From Megachile rotundata (Eukaryota; Arthropoda; Insecta; Hymenoptera; Megachilidae): a stretch of 64,000 nt of DNA. The translations under genes and the position numbers were made by a program. This document shows positions 11,776 through 25,275 of the stretch, in pieces. The notes below the pieces were generated by a model. That model did no database searches. It had not been told where the DNA came from and saw nothing but the letters and a program-made list of their open reading frames with translations. Each line of letters starts with the position of its first letter. Position 1 is the stretch's first letter. The stretch lies in contig NW_027473329.1 of the NCBI RefSeq assembly GCF_050947335.1, positions 1,550,001-1,614,000 of the forward strand. The letters run 5' to 3'.

Positions 11776-11950
11776 GACCGTGATTGTGTGACCGTGATTG
11801 TGTGACCGATTGTGTGACCGTGATTGTGTGACCGTGATTGTGTCATCGTGATTGTGTGATCGTGATTGTGGGCCCGTGATTGAGTGACCGTGATTGAGTG
11901 ACCGTGAATGTGTGACTGCGTGATTCTGATTGCGTGATTGTGATTGCGTG
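11776..11950 (+). repeat. Type B island, shortened
   Basis: GTGGGCCCG and two GATTGAGTGACCG units join directly to GTGAATGTGTGACTGCG. About 125 bp of the usual middle is absent. Confidence 0.86.
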
Positions 11951-12187
11951 ATAGTGTGATTGTGTGATTGTGTGATTGAGTGATTGTGTGATTGTGTGAT
12001 TGTGTGAATGTGTGATTGTGTGACCGTGATTGTGTGATTGTATGATTGTGTGAGTGTGTGATTGTGTAATTGAGTGATTGTGTGCATGTGTGATTGTGTG
12101 ATTAGGTGATTGTGTGATTGTGTGATTGTGTGATTGTGTGATCATGTGATTGTGTGATTGTATGATTGTGTGATTGTGTGGTTGTGT

Positions 12188-12308
12188 GATCGTGATTCTG
12201 TGACCGTGATTGTGTGACCGTGATTGTGTGACCCTGATTGTGTGACCGTGATAGTGTGACCGTGAATGTGTGACTGCGTGATTCTGATTGCGTGATTATG
12301 ATTGCGTG
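12188..12308 (+). repeat. Type E island
   Basis: Starts GATCGTGATTCTG. It has GACCCTG, GATAGTG, GTGACTGCG and GATTATGATTGCG. A GATGG unit and a GATC cluster follow. Confidence 0.85.
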
Positions 12309-13833
12309 ATTGTGTGATTGTGTGATTGTGTGATGGAGTGATTGTGTGATTGTGTGAATGTGTGATTGTGTGATCGTGTGATCGTGTGATCGTGTGATTG
12401 TGTGATGGTGTGATTGTGTGATTGTGATTGTGTGATTGTGATTGTGTGATTGTGATTGTGTGATTGTGATTGTGTGATTGTGATTGTGTGATTGTGATTG
12501 TGTGATTGTGATTGTGTGATTGTGATTGTGTGATGGTGTGATTAGGTGATTGTGTGATTGTGTGATTGTGTGATTGTGTGATTGTGTGATTGTGTGATTG
12601 TGTGATTGTGTGATTGTGTGATTGTGTGATTGTGTGATTGTGTGATTGTGTGATTGTGTAATTGTGATTGTGCGATTGTGATTGTGTGATTGTGATTGTG
12701 TGATTGTGGTAGTGTGATTGTGATTGTGTGATTGTGATTGTGTGATTGTGTGATTGTGTGATTGTGTGATTGTGTGATTGTGTGATTGTGTGATTGTGTG
12801 ATTGTGTAATTGTGTGATTGTGTGTTTGTGTGATTGTGTAATTGTGATTGTGCGATTGTGATTGTGTGATTGTGTGATTGTGTGATTGTGTGATTGTGCG
12901 TTTGTGTGCTTGTGTGATTGTGATTGTGTGATTGTGATTGTGTGATTGTGATTGTGTGATTGTGATTGTGTGATTGTGATTGTGTGATTGTGACTGTGTG
13001 ATTGTGTGTGTGTGTGATTGTGTCATTGTGCCATTGTGTCATTGTGTCATTGTGTGATTGTGTGGTTGTGTGATTGTGTGATTGTGTGATTGTGTGATTG
13101 TGTGATCGTGATTGTGTGATTGTGTGATTGTGTGATTGTGTAATTGTGATTGTGTGATTGTGATTGTGTGATTGAGTGATTGTGTGATTGTGTGATTGTG
13201 TGATTGTGTGATTGTGTGAATGTGTAATTGTGATTGTGTGATTGTGTGATTGTGTGATTGTGTGATTGTGTGATTGTGTGATTGTGTGATTGTGTGATTG
13301 TGTTATTGTGATTGTGTGATTGTGATTGTGTGATTGTGACTGTGTGATTGTGTGAGTGTGTGATTGTGTGCTTGTGTGATTGTGTTTTTGTGAGATTGTG
13401 TGATTGTGTGATTAGGTGATTGTGTGATTGTGTGATTGTGTGATTGTGTGATTGTGTGATTGTGTGATTGTGTGATTGTGTGATTGTGTGATTGTGTGAT
13501 TGTGTGATTGTGTGATTGTGTGATTGTGTGATTGTGTGATTGTGTGATTGTGTGATTGTGTGATTGTGTAATTGTGATTGTGCGATTGTGATTGTGTGAT
13601 TGTGTGATTGTGTGATTGTGAGGTTGTGTGATTGTGTGCTTGTGTGATTGTGTGATTGTGATTGTGTGATTGTGTGATTGTGTGATTGTGTGATTGTGTG
13701 ATTGTGTGATTGTGTGATTGTGTGATTGTGTGATTGTGTGGTTGTGTGATTGTGTGATTGTGATTGTGTGATTGTGTGATTGTGTGATTGTGTGATTGTG
13801 TGATTGTGTGATTGTGTGATTGTGTGGTTGTGT

Positions 13834-13954
13834 GACCGTGATTGTGTGACCGTGATTGTGTGATCGTGATTGTGTGATCGTGTTAGTGTGACCGTGAATG
13901 TGTGAATGCGTGATTGTGATTGCGTGATTGCGATTGCGTGATTGTGATTGCGTG
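13834..13954 (+). repeat. Type C island
   Basis: GTTAGTG and GTGAATGCG form, ending GCGTGCTTG. Confidence 0.86.
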
Positions 13955-14599
13955 CTTGTGTGATTGTGTGATTGTGTGATGGTGTGATTAGGTGATTGTG
14001 TGATTGTGTGATTGTGTGATTGTGTGATTGTGTGATTGTGTGATTGTGTGATTGTGTGATTGTGTGATTGTGTGATTGTGTGATTGTGTGATTGTGTGAT
14101 TGTGTGATTGTGTGATTGTGTGATTGTGTGATTGTGTGATTGTGTGATTGTGTGATTGTGTGATTGTGTGATTTTGTAATTGTGATTGTGCGATTGTGAT
14201 TGTGTGATTGTGATTTTGTAATTGTGGTTGTGTGATTGTGATTGTGTGATTGTGATTGTGTGATTGTGATTGTGTGATTGTGATTGTGTGATTGTGTGAT
14301 TGTGTGATTGTGTGATTGTGTAATTGTGATTGTGTGATTGTGTGATTGTGTGATTGTGTGATTGTGTGATTGTGTGATTGTGTGATTGTGTGATCGTGTA
14401 ATTGCGATTGTGCGATTGTGATTGTGTGATTGTGTGATTGTGTGATTGTGTGACTGTGAGGATGTGTGATTGTGTGCTTGTGTGATTGTGTGATTGTGAT
14501 TGTGTGATTGTGTGATTGTGTGGCTGTGTGATTGTGTGATTGTGATTGTGTGATTGTGTGATTGTGTGATTGTGTGATTGTGTGATTGTGTGGTAGTGT

Positions 14600-14720
14600 G
14601 ACCGTGATTGTGCGACCGTGATTGTGTGATCGTGATTGTGTGATCGTGTTAGTGTGACCGTGAATGTGTGAATGCGTGATTGTGATTGCGTGATTGCGAT
14701 TGCGTGATTGTGATTGCGTG
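14600..14720 (+). repeat. Type C island, GGTAG form
   Basis: Preceded by GTGGTAGTG. The second GACC unit reads GTGCGACCG. Confidence 0.86.
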
Positions 14721-16857
14721 CTTGTGTGATTGTGTCATTGTGTGATTGTGTGATTGTGTGATGGTGTGATTAGGTGATTGTGTGATTGTGTGATTGTGTG
14801 ATTGTGTGATTGTGTGATTGTGTGATTGTGTGATTGTGTGATTGTGTGATTGTGTGATTGTGTGATTGTGTGATTGTGTGATTGTGTGATTGTGTGATTG
14901 TGTGATTGTGTGATTGTGTGATAGTGTGATTGTGTGATTGTGTGATTGTGTAATTGTGATTGTGCGATTGTGATTGTGTGATTGTGATTGTGTGATTGTG
15001 GTTGTGTGATTGTGATTGTGTGATTGTGATTGTGTGATTGTGATTGTGTGATTGTGATTGTGTGATTGTGATTGTGTGATTGTGATTGTGTGATTGTGAC
15101 TGTGTGATTGTGTGAGTGTGTGATTGTGTGATTGAGTGATTGTGTGCTTGTGTGATTGTGTGGTTGTGAGATTGTGTGATTGTGTGATTAGGTGATTGTG
15201 TGATTGTGTGATTGTGTGATTGTGTGATTGTGTGATTGTGTGATTGTGTGATTGTGTGATTGTGTAATTGTGTGATTGTGTGCTTGTGTGATTGTGTAAT
15301 TGTGATTGTGCGATTGTGATTGTGTGATTGTGTGATTGTGTGATTGTGTGATTGTGTGATTGTGTGATTGTGTGATTGTGAGATTGTGCGTTTGTGTGCT
15401 TGTGTGATTGTGATTGTGTGATTGTGATTGTGTGATTGTGATTGTGATTGTGTGATTGGGACTGTGTGATTGTGTGTGTGTGATTGTGTGATTGTGTCAT
15501 TGTGTGATTGTGTGGTTGTGTGATTGTGTGATTGTGTGATTGTGTGATTGTGTGATCGTGTGATTGTGTGATTGTGTGATTGTGTGATTGTGTGATTGTG
15601 TAATTGTGATTGTGCGATTGTGATTGTGTGATTGTGATTGTGTGATTGTGGTTGTGTGATTGTGATTGTGTGATTGTGATTGTGTGATTGTGTGATTGTG
15701 TGATTGTGTGATTGTGTGATTGTGTGATTGTGTGATTGTGTGATTGTGTGATTGTGTGATTGTGTGATTGTGTGATTGTGTGATTGTGTGATTGTGTGAT
15801 TGTGTAATTGTGAGATTGTGTGATTGTGTGATTGTGTGATTGTGTGATTGTGTGATTGTGTGATTGTGTGATGGTGTAATTGTGATTGTGCGATTGTGAT
15901 TGTGTGATTGTGATTGTGTGATTGTGATTGTGTGATTGTGATTGTGTGATTGTGATTGTGTGATTGTGACTGTGTGATTGTGTGTGTGTGTGATTGTGTC
16001 ATTGTGCCATTGTGTCATTGTGTCATTGTGTGATTGTGTGGTTCTGTGATTGTGTGATTGTGTGATTGTGTGATTGTGTGATCGTGATTGTGTGATTGTG
16101 TGATTGTGTGATTGTGTAATTGTGATTGTGTGATTGTGATTGTGTGATTGAGTGATTGTGTGATTGTGTGATTGTGTGATTGTGTGATTGTGTGATTGTG
16201 TAATTGTGATTGTGTGATTGTGTGATTGTGTGATTGTGTGATTGTGTGATTGTGTGATTGTGTGATTGTGTGATTGTGTGATTGTGTGATTGTGTTATTG
16301 TGATTGTGTGATTGTGATTGTGTGATTGTGACTGTGTGATTGTGTGAGTGTGTGATTGTGTGCTTGTGTGATTGTGTTTTTGTGAGATTGTGTGATTGTG
16401 TGATTAGGTGATTGTGTGATTGTGTGATTGTGTGATTGTGTGATTGTGTGATTGTGTGATTGTGTGATTGTGTGATTGTGTGATTGTGTGATTGTGTGAT
16501 TGTGTGATTGTGTGATTGTGTGATTGTGTGATTGTGTGATTGTGTGATTGTGTGATTGTGTGATTGTGTGATTGTGTAATTGTGATTGTGCGATTGTGAT
16601 TGTGTGATTGTGTGATTGTGTGATTGTGAGGTTGTGTGATTGTGTGCTTGTGTGATTGTGTGATTGTGATTGTGTGATTGTGTGATTGTGTGATTGTGTG
16701 ATTGTGTGATTGTGTGATTGTGTGATTGTGTGATTGTGTGATTGTGTGATTGTGTGGTTGTGTGATTGTGTGATTGTGATTGTGTGATTGTGTGATTGTG
16801 TGATTGTGTGATTGTGTGATTGTGTGATTGTGTGATTGTGTGGTTGTGTGGTTGTGT

Positions 16858-16978
16858 GACCGTGATTGTGTGACCGTGATTGTGTGATCGTGATTGTGTG
16901 ATCGTGTTAGTGTGACCGTGAATGTGTGAATGCGTGATTGTGATTGCGTGATTGCGATTGCGTGATTGTGATTGCGTG
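16858..16978 (+). repeat. Type C island
   Basis: Copy of 13,834 at offset 3,024. The leading GTGGTTG unit is doubled. Confidence 0.86.
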
Positions 16979-17639
16979 CTTGTGTGATTGTGTGATTGTG
17001 TGATTGTGTGATTGTGTGATGGTGAGATTAGGTGATTGTGTGATTGTGTGATTGTGTGATTTTGTGATTGTGTGATTGTGTGATTGTGTGATTGTGTGAT
17101 TGTGTGATTGTGTGATTGTGTGATTGTGTGATTGTGTGATTGTGTGATTGTGTGATTGTGTGATTGTGTGATTGTGTGATTGTGTGATTGTGTGATTGTG
17201 TGATTTTGTAATTGTGATTGTGCGATTGTGATTGTGTGATTGTGATTGTGTAATTGTGGTTGTGTGATTGTGATTGTGTGATTGTGATTGTGTGATTGTG
17301 ATTGTGTGATTGTGATTGTGTGATTGTGTGATTGTGTGATTGTGTGATTGTGTAATTGTGATTGTGTGATTGTGTGATTGTGTGATTGTGTGATTGTGTG
17401 ATTGTGTGATTGTGTGATCGTGTAATTGCGATTGCGCGATTGTGATTGTGTGATTGTGTGATTGTGTGATTGTGAGGATGTGTGATTGTGTGCTTGTGTG
17501 ATTGTGTGATTGTGATTGTGTGATTGTGTGATTGTGTGGCTGTGTGATTGTGTGATTGTGATTGTGTGATTGTGTGATTGTGTGATTGTGTGATTGTGTG
17601 ATTGTGTGATTGTGTGATTGTGTGATTGTGTGGTAGTGT

Positions 17640-17760
17640 GACCGTGATTGTGCGACCGTGATTGTGTGATCGTGATTGTGTGATCGTGTTAGTGTGACCG
17701 TGAATGTGTGAATGCGTGATTGTGATTGCGTGATTGCGATTGCGTGATTGTGATTGCGTG
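17640..17760 (+). repeat. Type C island, GGTAG form
   Basis: Copy of 14,600 at offset 3,040, with the same GTGCGACCG. Confidence 0.86.
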
Positions 17761-18851
17761 CTTGTGTGATTGTGTCATTGTGTGATTGTGTGATTGTGTG
17801 ATGGTGTGATTAGGTGATTGTGTGATTGTGTGATTGTGTGATTGTGTGATTGTGTGATTGTGTGATTGTGTGATTGTGTGATTGTGTGATTGTGTGATTG
17901 TGTGATTGTGTGATTGTGTGATTGTGTGATTGTGTGATTGTGTGATTGTGTGATTGTGTGATTGTGTGATTGTGTGATTGTGTGATTGTGTGATTGTGTG
18001 ATTGTGTAATTGTGATTGTGCGATTGTGATTGTGTGATTGTGATTGTGTGATTGTGATTGTGTGATTGTGGTTGTGTGATTGTGATTGTGTGATTGTGAT
18101 TGTGTGATTGTGATTGTGTGATTGTGATTGTGTGATTGTGATTGTGTGATTGTGATTGTGTGATTGTGATTGTGTGATTGTGACTGTGTGATTGTGTGAG
18201 TGTGTGATTGTGTGATTGAGTGATTGTGTGCTTGTGTGATTGTGTGGTTGTGAGATTGTGTGATTGTGTGATTAGGTAATTGTGTGATTGTGTGATTGTG
18301 TGATTGTGTGATTGTGTGATTGTGTGATTGTGTGATTGTGTGATTGTGTAATTGTGTGATTGTGTGCTTGTGTGATTGTGTAATTGTGATTGTGCGATTG
18401 TGATTGTGTGATTGTGTGATTGTGTGATTGTGTGATTGTGTGATTGTGTGATTGTGAGATTGTGCGTTTGTGTGCTTGTGTGATTGTGATTGTGTGATTG
18501 TGATTGTGTGATTGTGATTGTGTGATTGTGATTGTGATTGTGTGATTGGGACTGTGTGATTGTGTGTGTGTGATTGTGTGATTGTGTCATTGTGTGATTG
18601 TGTGGTTGTGTGATTGTGTGATTGTGTGATTGTGTGATTGTGTGATCGTGTGATTGTGTGATTGTGTGATTGTGTGATTGTGTGATTGTGTGACTGTGTG
18701 ATTGTGTGATTGTGTGATTGTGTGATTGTGTGATTGTGTGATTGAGTGATTGTGTGATTGTGTGATTGTGTGATTGTGTGATTGTGTGATTGTGTGATTG
18801 TGTGATTGTGTGATTGTGTGATCGTGTGATTGTGTGATTGTGTGGTTGTGT

Positions 18852-18887
18852 GACCGTGATTGTGTGACCGTGTTTGTGTGATCGTGA
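18852..18887 (+). repeat. Type F stub
   Basis: GACC, GACC, GATC, with GTGTTTGTG between the last two. Confidence 0.8.
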
Positions 18888-19760
18888 TTGTGTGATTGTG
18901 TGATTGTGTGATTGTGTAATTGTGATTGTGTGATTGTGATTGTGTGATTGTGTGATTGTGTGATTGTGTGATTGAGTGATTGTGTGATTGTGTGATTGTG
19001 TGATTGTGTGATTGTGTGATTGTGTGATTGTGTGATTGTGTGATTGTGTAATTGTGATTGTGTGATTGTGTGATTGTGTGATTGTGTGATTGTGTGATTG
19101 AGTGATTGTGTGCTTGTGTGATTGTGTTTTTGTGAGGTTGTGTGATTGTGTGATTGTGTGATTGTGTGATTGTGTGATTGTGTGATTGTGTGATTGTGTG
19201 ATTGTGTGATTGTGTGATTGTGTGATTGTGTGATTGTGTGATTATGTGATTGTGTAATTGTGAGATTGTGTTATTGTGTGATTGTGTGATTGTGTGATTG
19301 TGTGATGGTGTAATTGTGGTTGTGCGATTGTGATTGTGTGATTTTGATTGTGTGATTGTGATTGTGTGATTGTGTGATTGTGTGATTGTGTGATTGTGTG
19401 ATTGTGTAATTGTGATTGTGCGATTGTGATTGTGTGATTGTGTGATTGTGTGATTGTGTGATTGTGTGATTGTGTAATTGTGATTGTGCGATTGTGATTG
19501 TGTGATTGTGTGATTGTGTGATTGTGTGATTGTGTGATTGTGTGATTGTGTGATTGTGTGATTGTGTGATTGTGTGATTGTGTGATTGTGTGATTGTGTG
19601 ATTGTGAGATTGTGTGTTTGTGTGCTTGTGTGATTGTGTGATTGTGTGATTGTGTGATTGTGTGATTGTGTGATTGTGTGATTGTGTGATTGTGTGACTG
19701 AGTGGTTGTGTGACTGTGTGATTGGGTGACTGTGTGATTGAGAGACTGTGTGATTGTGTG

Positions 19761-20133
19761 ACCATGATTGTGTGACCGTGATTGTGTGACCGATTGTGTG
19801 ACCGTGATTGTGTGACCGTGATTGTGTCATCGTGATTGTGTGATCGTGATTGTGGGTCCGTGATTGAGTGACCGTGATTGATTGACCGTGATTGAGTGAC
19901 CGTTATTGTGTGGCCGTGATTGTGTGACCGTGATTGTGTGACCGTGATTGTGTGACCGTGATTGTGTAACCGTGGTTGTGTGACCGTCATTGTGTGACCG
20001 TGATTGTGTGACCGTGATAGTGTGACCGTGAATGTGTGAATGCGTGATTGTGATTGCGTGATTGTGATTCCGTGATTGTGTGATTGTGTGATCGTGTGAT
20101 CGTGTGATCGTGTGATTGTGTGATCGTGTGATC
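19761..20133 (+). repeat. Type A island
   Basis: Differs from the 6,727 island by GATTGATTGACCG and by CGTTATTGTGTGGCCG near 19,903-19,918. It has the three-plus-two GATC cluster. Confidence 0.88.
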
Positions 20134-20156
20134 GTGTGATTGTGTGATTGTGTGAT

Positions 20157-20330
20157 TGTGATTGTGTGATTGTGATTGTGTGATTGTGATTGTGTGATTG
20201 TGATTGTGTGATTGTGATTGTGTGATTGTGATTGTGTGATTGTGATTGTGTGATTGCGATTGTGTGATAGTGATTGTGTGATTGTGATTGTGTGATTGTG
20301 ATTGTGTGATTGTGATTGTGTGATTGTGAC
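20157..20330 (+). repeat. 14-bp tract with substitutions
   Basis: About 12 units with GCGATT and GATAGTG changes near 20,256-20,272. The equivalent tract at 172-275 is about 80 bp shorter and unmarked. Confidence 0.88.
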
Positions 20331-20873
20331 TGTGTGATTGTGTGAGTGTGTGATTGTGTAATTGAGTGATTGTGTGCTTGTGTGATTGTGTGGTTGTGAG
20401 ATTGTGTGATTGTGTGATTAGGTGATTGCGTGATTGTGTGATTGTGTGATTGTGAGGTTGTGTGATTGTGTGATTGTGATTGTGTGATTGTGTGATTGTG
20501 TGATTGTGTGATTGTGTAATTGTGATTGAGCGATTGTGATTGTGTGATTGTGATTGTGTGATTGTGGTTATGTGATTGTGATTGTGTGATTGTGATTGTG
20601 TGATTGTGATTGTGTGATTGTGACTGTGTGATTGTGTGAGTGTGTGATTGTGTGATTGTGTGATTGTGTGATTAGGTGATTGTGTGATTGTGTGATTGTT
20701 TGATTGTGTGATTGTGTGATTGTGTGATTGTGTGATTGTGTGATTGTGTAATTGTGTGATTGTGTGATTGTGTGATTTTGTAATTGTGATTGTGCGATTG
20801 TGATTGTGTGATTGTGTGATTGTGTGATTGTGTGATTGTGTGATTGTGAGATTGTGCGTTTGTGTGCTTGTGT

Positions 20874-21048
20874 GATTGTGATTGTGTGATTGTGATTGTG
20901 TGATTGTGATTGTGTGATTGTGATTGTGTGATTGTGATTGTGTGATTGTGATTGTGTGATTGTGATTGTGTGATTGTGATTGTGTGATTGTGATTGTGTG
21001 ATTGTGATTGTGTGATTGTGATTGTGTGATTGTGATTGTGTGATTGTG
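20874..21048 (+). repeat. 14-bp tract, about 12 units
   Basis: Follows GCGTTTG and GTGCTTG variants and ends at GACTG and a GT run. Counterpart of 832-991. Confidence 0.88.
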
Positions 21049-21341
21049 ACTGTGTGATTGTGTGTGTGTGTGATTGTGTGATTGTGTCATTGTGTGATTG
21101 TGTGGTTGTGTGATTGTGTGATTGTGTGATTGTGTGATCGTGTGATTGTGTGTTTGTGTGATTGTGTGATTGTGTGATTGTGTGATTGTGTGATTGTGTG
21201 ATTGTGTGATTGTGTGATTGTGTGATTGAGTGATTGTGTGATTGTGTGATTGTGTGATTGTGTGATTGTGTGATTGTGTGATTGTGTGATTATGTGATTG
21301 TGTGATTGTGTAATTGCGTGAATGTGGGATTGTGTGATTGT

Positions 21342-21586
21342 GTGATTGTGATTGTGTGATTGTGATTGTGTGATTGTGATTGTGTGATTGTGATTGTGTC
21401 ATTGTGATTGTGTGATTGTGATTGTGTGATTGTGATTGTGTGATTGTGATTGTGTGATTGTGATTGTGTGATTGTGATTGTGTGATTGTGATTGTGTGAT
21501 TGTGATTGTGTGATTGTGATTGTGTGATTGTGATTGTGTGATTGTGATTGTGTGATTGTGATTGTGTGATTGTGATTGTGTGATTG
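21342..21586 (+). repeat. 14-bp tract, about 17 units
   Basis: Counterpart of the 40-unit tract at 1,306, with one GTGTCATT change at about 21,400. It ends at GACTG (21,587). Confidence 0.9.
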
Positions 21587-22045
21587 TGACTGTGTGATTG
21601 TGTGAGTGTGTGATTGTGTAATTGAGGGATTGTGTGCTTGTGTGATTGTGTGGTTGTGAGATTGTGTGATTGTGTGATTAGGTGATTGCGTGATTGTGTG
21701 ATTGTGTGATTGTGTGATTGTGTGATTGTGTGATTGTGTGATTGTGTGATTGTGTGATTGTGTGATTGTGTGATTGTGTGATTGTGTGATTGTGTGATTG
21801 TGTGATTGTTTGATTGTGTGATTGTGTGATTGTGTGATTGTGTGATTGTGTGATTGTGTGATTGTGTGATTGTGTGATTGTGTAATTGTGATTGTGCGAT
21901 TGTGATTGTGTGATTGTGTGATTGTGTGATTGTGAGGTTGTGTGATTGTGTGATTGTGATTGTGTGATTGTGTGATTGTGTGATTGTGTGATTGTGTGAT
22001 TGTGTGATTGTGTGATTGTGTGATTGTGTGATTGTGTGGTTGTGT

Positions 22046-22152
22046 GACCGTGATTGTGTGACCGTGATTGTGTGATCGTGATTGTGTGATCGTGAATGTG
22101 TGAATGCGTGATTGTGATTGCGTGATTGCGATTGCGTGATTGTGATTGCGTG
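22046..22152 (+). repeat. Type C island, short form
   Basis: Lacks GTTAGTG. Counterpart of 2,327. Confidence 0.86.
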
Positions 22153-23853
22153 ATTGTGTGATTGTGTGATTGTGTGATGGTGTGATCAGGTGATTGTGTG
22201 ATTGTGTGATTGTGTGATTGAGTGATTGTGTGATTGTGTGATTGTGTGATTGTGTGATTGTGTGATTGTGTGATTGTGTGATGGTGTGATTAGGTGATTG
22301 TGTGATTGTGTGATTGTGTGATTGTGTGATTGTGTGATTGTGTGATTGTGTGATTGTGTGATTGTGTGATTGTGTGATTGTGTGATTGTGTGATTGTGTG
22401 ATTGTGTGATTGTGTGATTGTGTGATTGTGTGATTGTGTGATTGTGTGATTTTGTAATTGTGATTGTGCGATTGTGATTGTGTGATTGTGATTGTGTAAT
22501 TGTGGTTGTGTGATTGTGATTGTGTGATTGTGATTGTGTGATTGTGATTGTGTGATTGTGATTGTGTGATTGTGATTGTGTGATTGTGATTGTGTGATTG
22601 TGATTGTGTGATTGTGACTGTGTGATTGTGTGAGTGTGTGATTGTGTGATTGAGTGATTGTGTGCTTGTGTGATTGTGTGGTTGTGAGATTGTGTGATTG
22701 TGTGATTAGGTGATTGTGTGATTGTGTGATTGTGTGATTGTGTGATTGTGTGATTGTGTAATTGTGTGATTGTGTGCTTGTGTGATTGTGTAATTGTGAT
22801 TGTGCGATTGTGATTGTGTGATTGTGTGATTGTGTGATTGTGTGATTGTGTGATTGTGTGATTGTGAGATTGTGCGTTTGTGTGCTTGTGTGATTGTGAT
22901 TGTGTGATTGTGATTGTGTGATTGTGATTGTGATTGTGTGATTGTGACTGTGTGATTGTGTGTGTGTGATTGTGTGATTGTGTCATTGTGTGATTGTGTG
23001 GTTGTGTGATTGTGTGATTGTGTGCATGTGTGATTGTGTGATTAGGTGATTGTGTGATTGTGTGATTGTGTGATTGTGTGATTGTGTGATTGTGTGATTG
23101 TGTGATTGTGTGATTGTGTGATTGAGTGATTGTGTGATTGTGTGATTGTGTGATTGTGTGATTGTGTGATTGTGTGATTGTGTGATTGTGTGATTGTGTG
23201 ATTGTGTGATTGTGTGATTGTGTGATTGTGTGATTGTGTGATTGTGTGATTGTGCGTTTGTGTGCTTGTGTGATTGTGATTGTGTGATTGTGATTGTGTG
23301 ATTGTGATTGTGTGATTGTGACTGTGTGATTGTGTGTGTGTGTGATTGTGTGATTGTGTGATTGTGTGATTGTGTGATTGTGTGATTGTGTGATTGTGTG
23401 ATTGTGTGATTGTGTGATTGAGTGATTGTGTGATTGTGTGATTGTGTGATTGTGTGATTGTGTGATTGTGTGATTGTGTGATTGTGTGATTGTGTGATTG
23501 TGTGATTGTGTGATTGTGTGATTGTGTGATTGTGTGATTGTGTGATTGTGTGATTGTGTGATTGTGTGATTGTGTAATTGTGATTGTGTGATTGTGTGAT
23601 TGTGTGATTGTGTGATTGTGTGATTGTGTGATTGTGTGATCGTGTAATTGTGATTGTGCGATTGTGATTGTGTGATTGTGTGATTGTGTGATTGTGAGGA
23701 TGTGTGATTGTGTGCTTGTGTGATTGTGTGATTGTGATTGTGTGATTGTGTGATTGTGTGGCTGTGTGATTGTGTGATTGTGATTGTGTGATTGTGTGAT
23801 TGTGTGATTGTGTGATTGTGTGATTGTGTGATTGTGTGATTGTGTGGTAGTGT

Positions 23854-23974
23854 GACCGTGATTGTGCGACCGTGATTGTGTGATCGTGATTGTGTGATCG
23901 TGTTAGTGTGACCGTGAATGTGTGAATCCGTGATTGTGATTGCGTGATTGCGATTGCGTGATTGTGATTGCGTG
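23854..23974 (+). repeat. Type C island, GGTAG form
   Basis: Like 14,600 but with GTGAATCCG instead of GTGAATGCG. This change is shared only with 56,500. Confidence 0.87.
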
Positions 23975-24916
23975 CTTGTGTGATTGTGTCATTGTGTGAT
24001 TGTGTGATTGTGTGATGGTGTGATTAGGTGATTGTGTGATTGTGTGATTGTGTGATTGTGTGATTGTGTGATTGTGTGATTGTGTGATTGTGTGATTGTG
24101 TGATTGTGTGATTGTGTGATTGTGTGATTGTGTGATTGTGTGATTGTGTGATTGTGTGATTGTGTGATTGTGTGATTGTGTAATTGTGATTGTGCGATTG
24201 TGATTGTGCGATTGTGATTGTGTGATTGTGGTTGTGTGATTGTGATTGTGTGATTGTGATTGTGTGATTGTGATTGTGTGATTGTGATTGTGTGATTGTG
24301 ATTGTGTGATTGTGATTGTGTGATTGTGACTGTGTGATTGTGTGAGTGTGTGATTGTGTGATTGAGTGATTGTGTGCTTGTGTGATTGTGTGGTTGTGAG
24401 ATTGTGTGATTGTGTGATTAGGTGATTGTGTGATTGTGTGATTGTGTGATTGTGTGATTGTGTGATTGTGTGATTGTGTGATTGTGTGATTTTGATTGTG
24501 TGATTGTGATTGTGTGATTGTGTGATTGTGTGATTGTGTGATTGTGTGATTGTGTAATTGTGATTGTGCGATTGTGATTGTGTGATTGTGTGATTGTGTG
24601 ATTGTGTGATTGTGTGATTGTGTAATTGTGATTGTGCGATTGTGATTGTGTGATTGTGTGATTGTGTGATTGTGTGATTGTGTGATTGTGTGATTGCGTG
24701 ATTGTGTGATTGTGTGATTGTGTGATCGTGTGATTGTGTGATTGTGAGATTGTGTGTTTGTGTGCTTGTGTGATTGTGTGATTGTGTGATTGTGTGATTG
24801 TGTGATTGTGTGATTGTGTGATTGTGTGATTGTGTGATTGTGTGATTGTGTGACTGAGTGATTGTGTGACTGTGTGATTGGGTGACTGTGTGATTGAGAG
24901 ACTGTGTGATTGTGTG

Positions 24917-25275
24917 ACCATGATTGTGTGACCGTGATTGTGTGACCGATTGTGTGACCGTGATTGTGTGACCGTGATTGTGTCATCGTGATTGTGTGAT
25001 CGTGATTGTGGGTCCGTGATTGAGTGACCGTGATTGATTGACCGTGATTGAGTGACCGTGATTGTGTGGCCGTGATTGTGTGACCGTGATTGTGTGACCG
25101 TGATTGTGTAACCGTGGTTGTGTGACCGTCATTGTGTGACCGTGATTGTGTGACCGTGATAGTGTGACCGTGAATGTGTGAATGCGTGATTGTGATTGCG
25201 TGATTGTGATTCCGTGATTGTGTGATTGTGTGATCGTGTGATCGTGTGATCGTGTGATTGTGTGATCGTGTGATC
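24917..25275 (+). repeat. Type A island
   Basis: Shares GATTGATTGACCG and GTGGCCG with 19,761 but lacks CGTTATT and one GACCG unit. The GATC cluster is three-plus-two. Confidence 0.88.

Larger units (their letters stand above)
13021..15996 (+). repeat. 3.0-kb tandem duplication, copy 1
   Basis: It begins at a rare variant string of GTGTCATT and GTGCCATT units. That string recurs at 15,997, offset 2,976. The two type C islands inside (13,834 and 14,600) recur at 16,858 and 17,640, offsets 3,024 and 3,040, and the GTCATT marker at 15,498 recurs at 18,588. The growing offset reflects added octamers and 14-mers in the second copy. Confidence 0.87.
15997..18690 (+). repeat. 3.0-kb tandem duplication, copy 2
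   Basis: It mirrors copy 1 through the GTGCCATT string, the GTTTTTG variant (near 16,373), two type C islands (the second with GGTAGTG and GCGACCG as in copy 1) and the GTGTGTGTG string near 18,560. Similarity fades near 18,690, where a GACTG unit replaces the expected GTAATTG. Confidence 0.85.
19984..22260 (+). repeat. Copy of the first 2.5 kb of the window
   Basis: CCGTCATTG at 19,984 corresponds to base 1. The order GATC cluster, 14-bp tract, GGTTATG (GGTTCTG in the first copy), GCGTTTG, GT run, GTGGGATT, long 14-bp tract, GATTAGG and GCG, GTTTGATT, type C island is the same. The long tract is about 17 units here against about 40 in the first copy. A GATCAGG variant at 22,185 replaces GATTAGG. 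Confidence 0.88.

Noticed and set aside
9126..11846. About 906-codon minus-strand open frame, His-rich, as a gene
   Set aside because: It is a translation of the satellite. All three frames read the same octapeptide, the start is a chance CAT variant (GTGTCATCG), the end is a chance TTA or CTA variant, and it runs through island and tract boundaries without any change. No unique domain is present.
17689..19830. About 713-codon minus-strand open frame as a gene
   Set aside because: Same cause. The peptide is only repeats of SHNHTITQ and its 14-residue variant, and overlapping frames are equally long.
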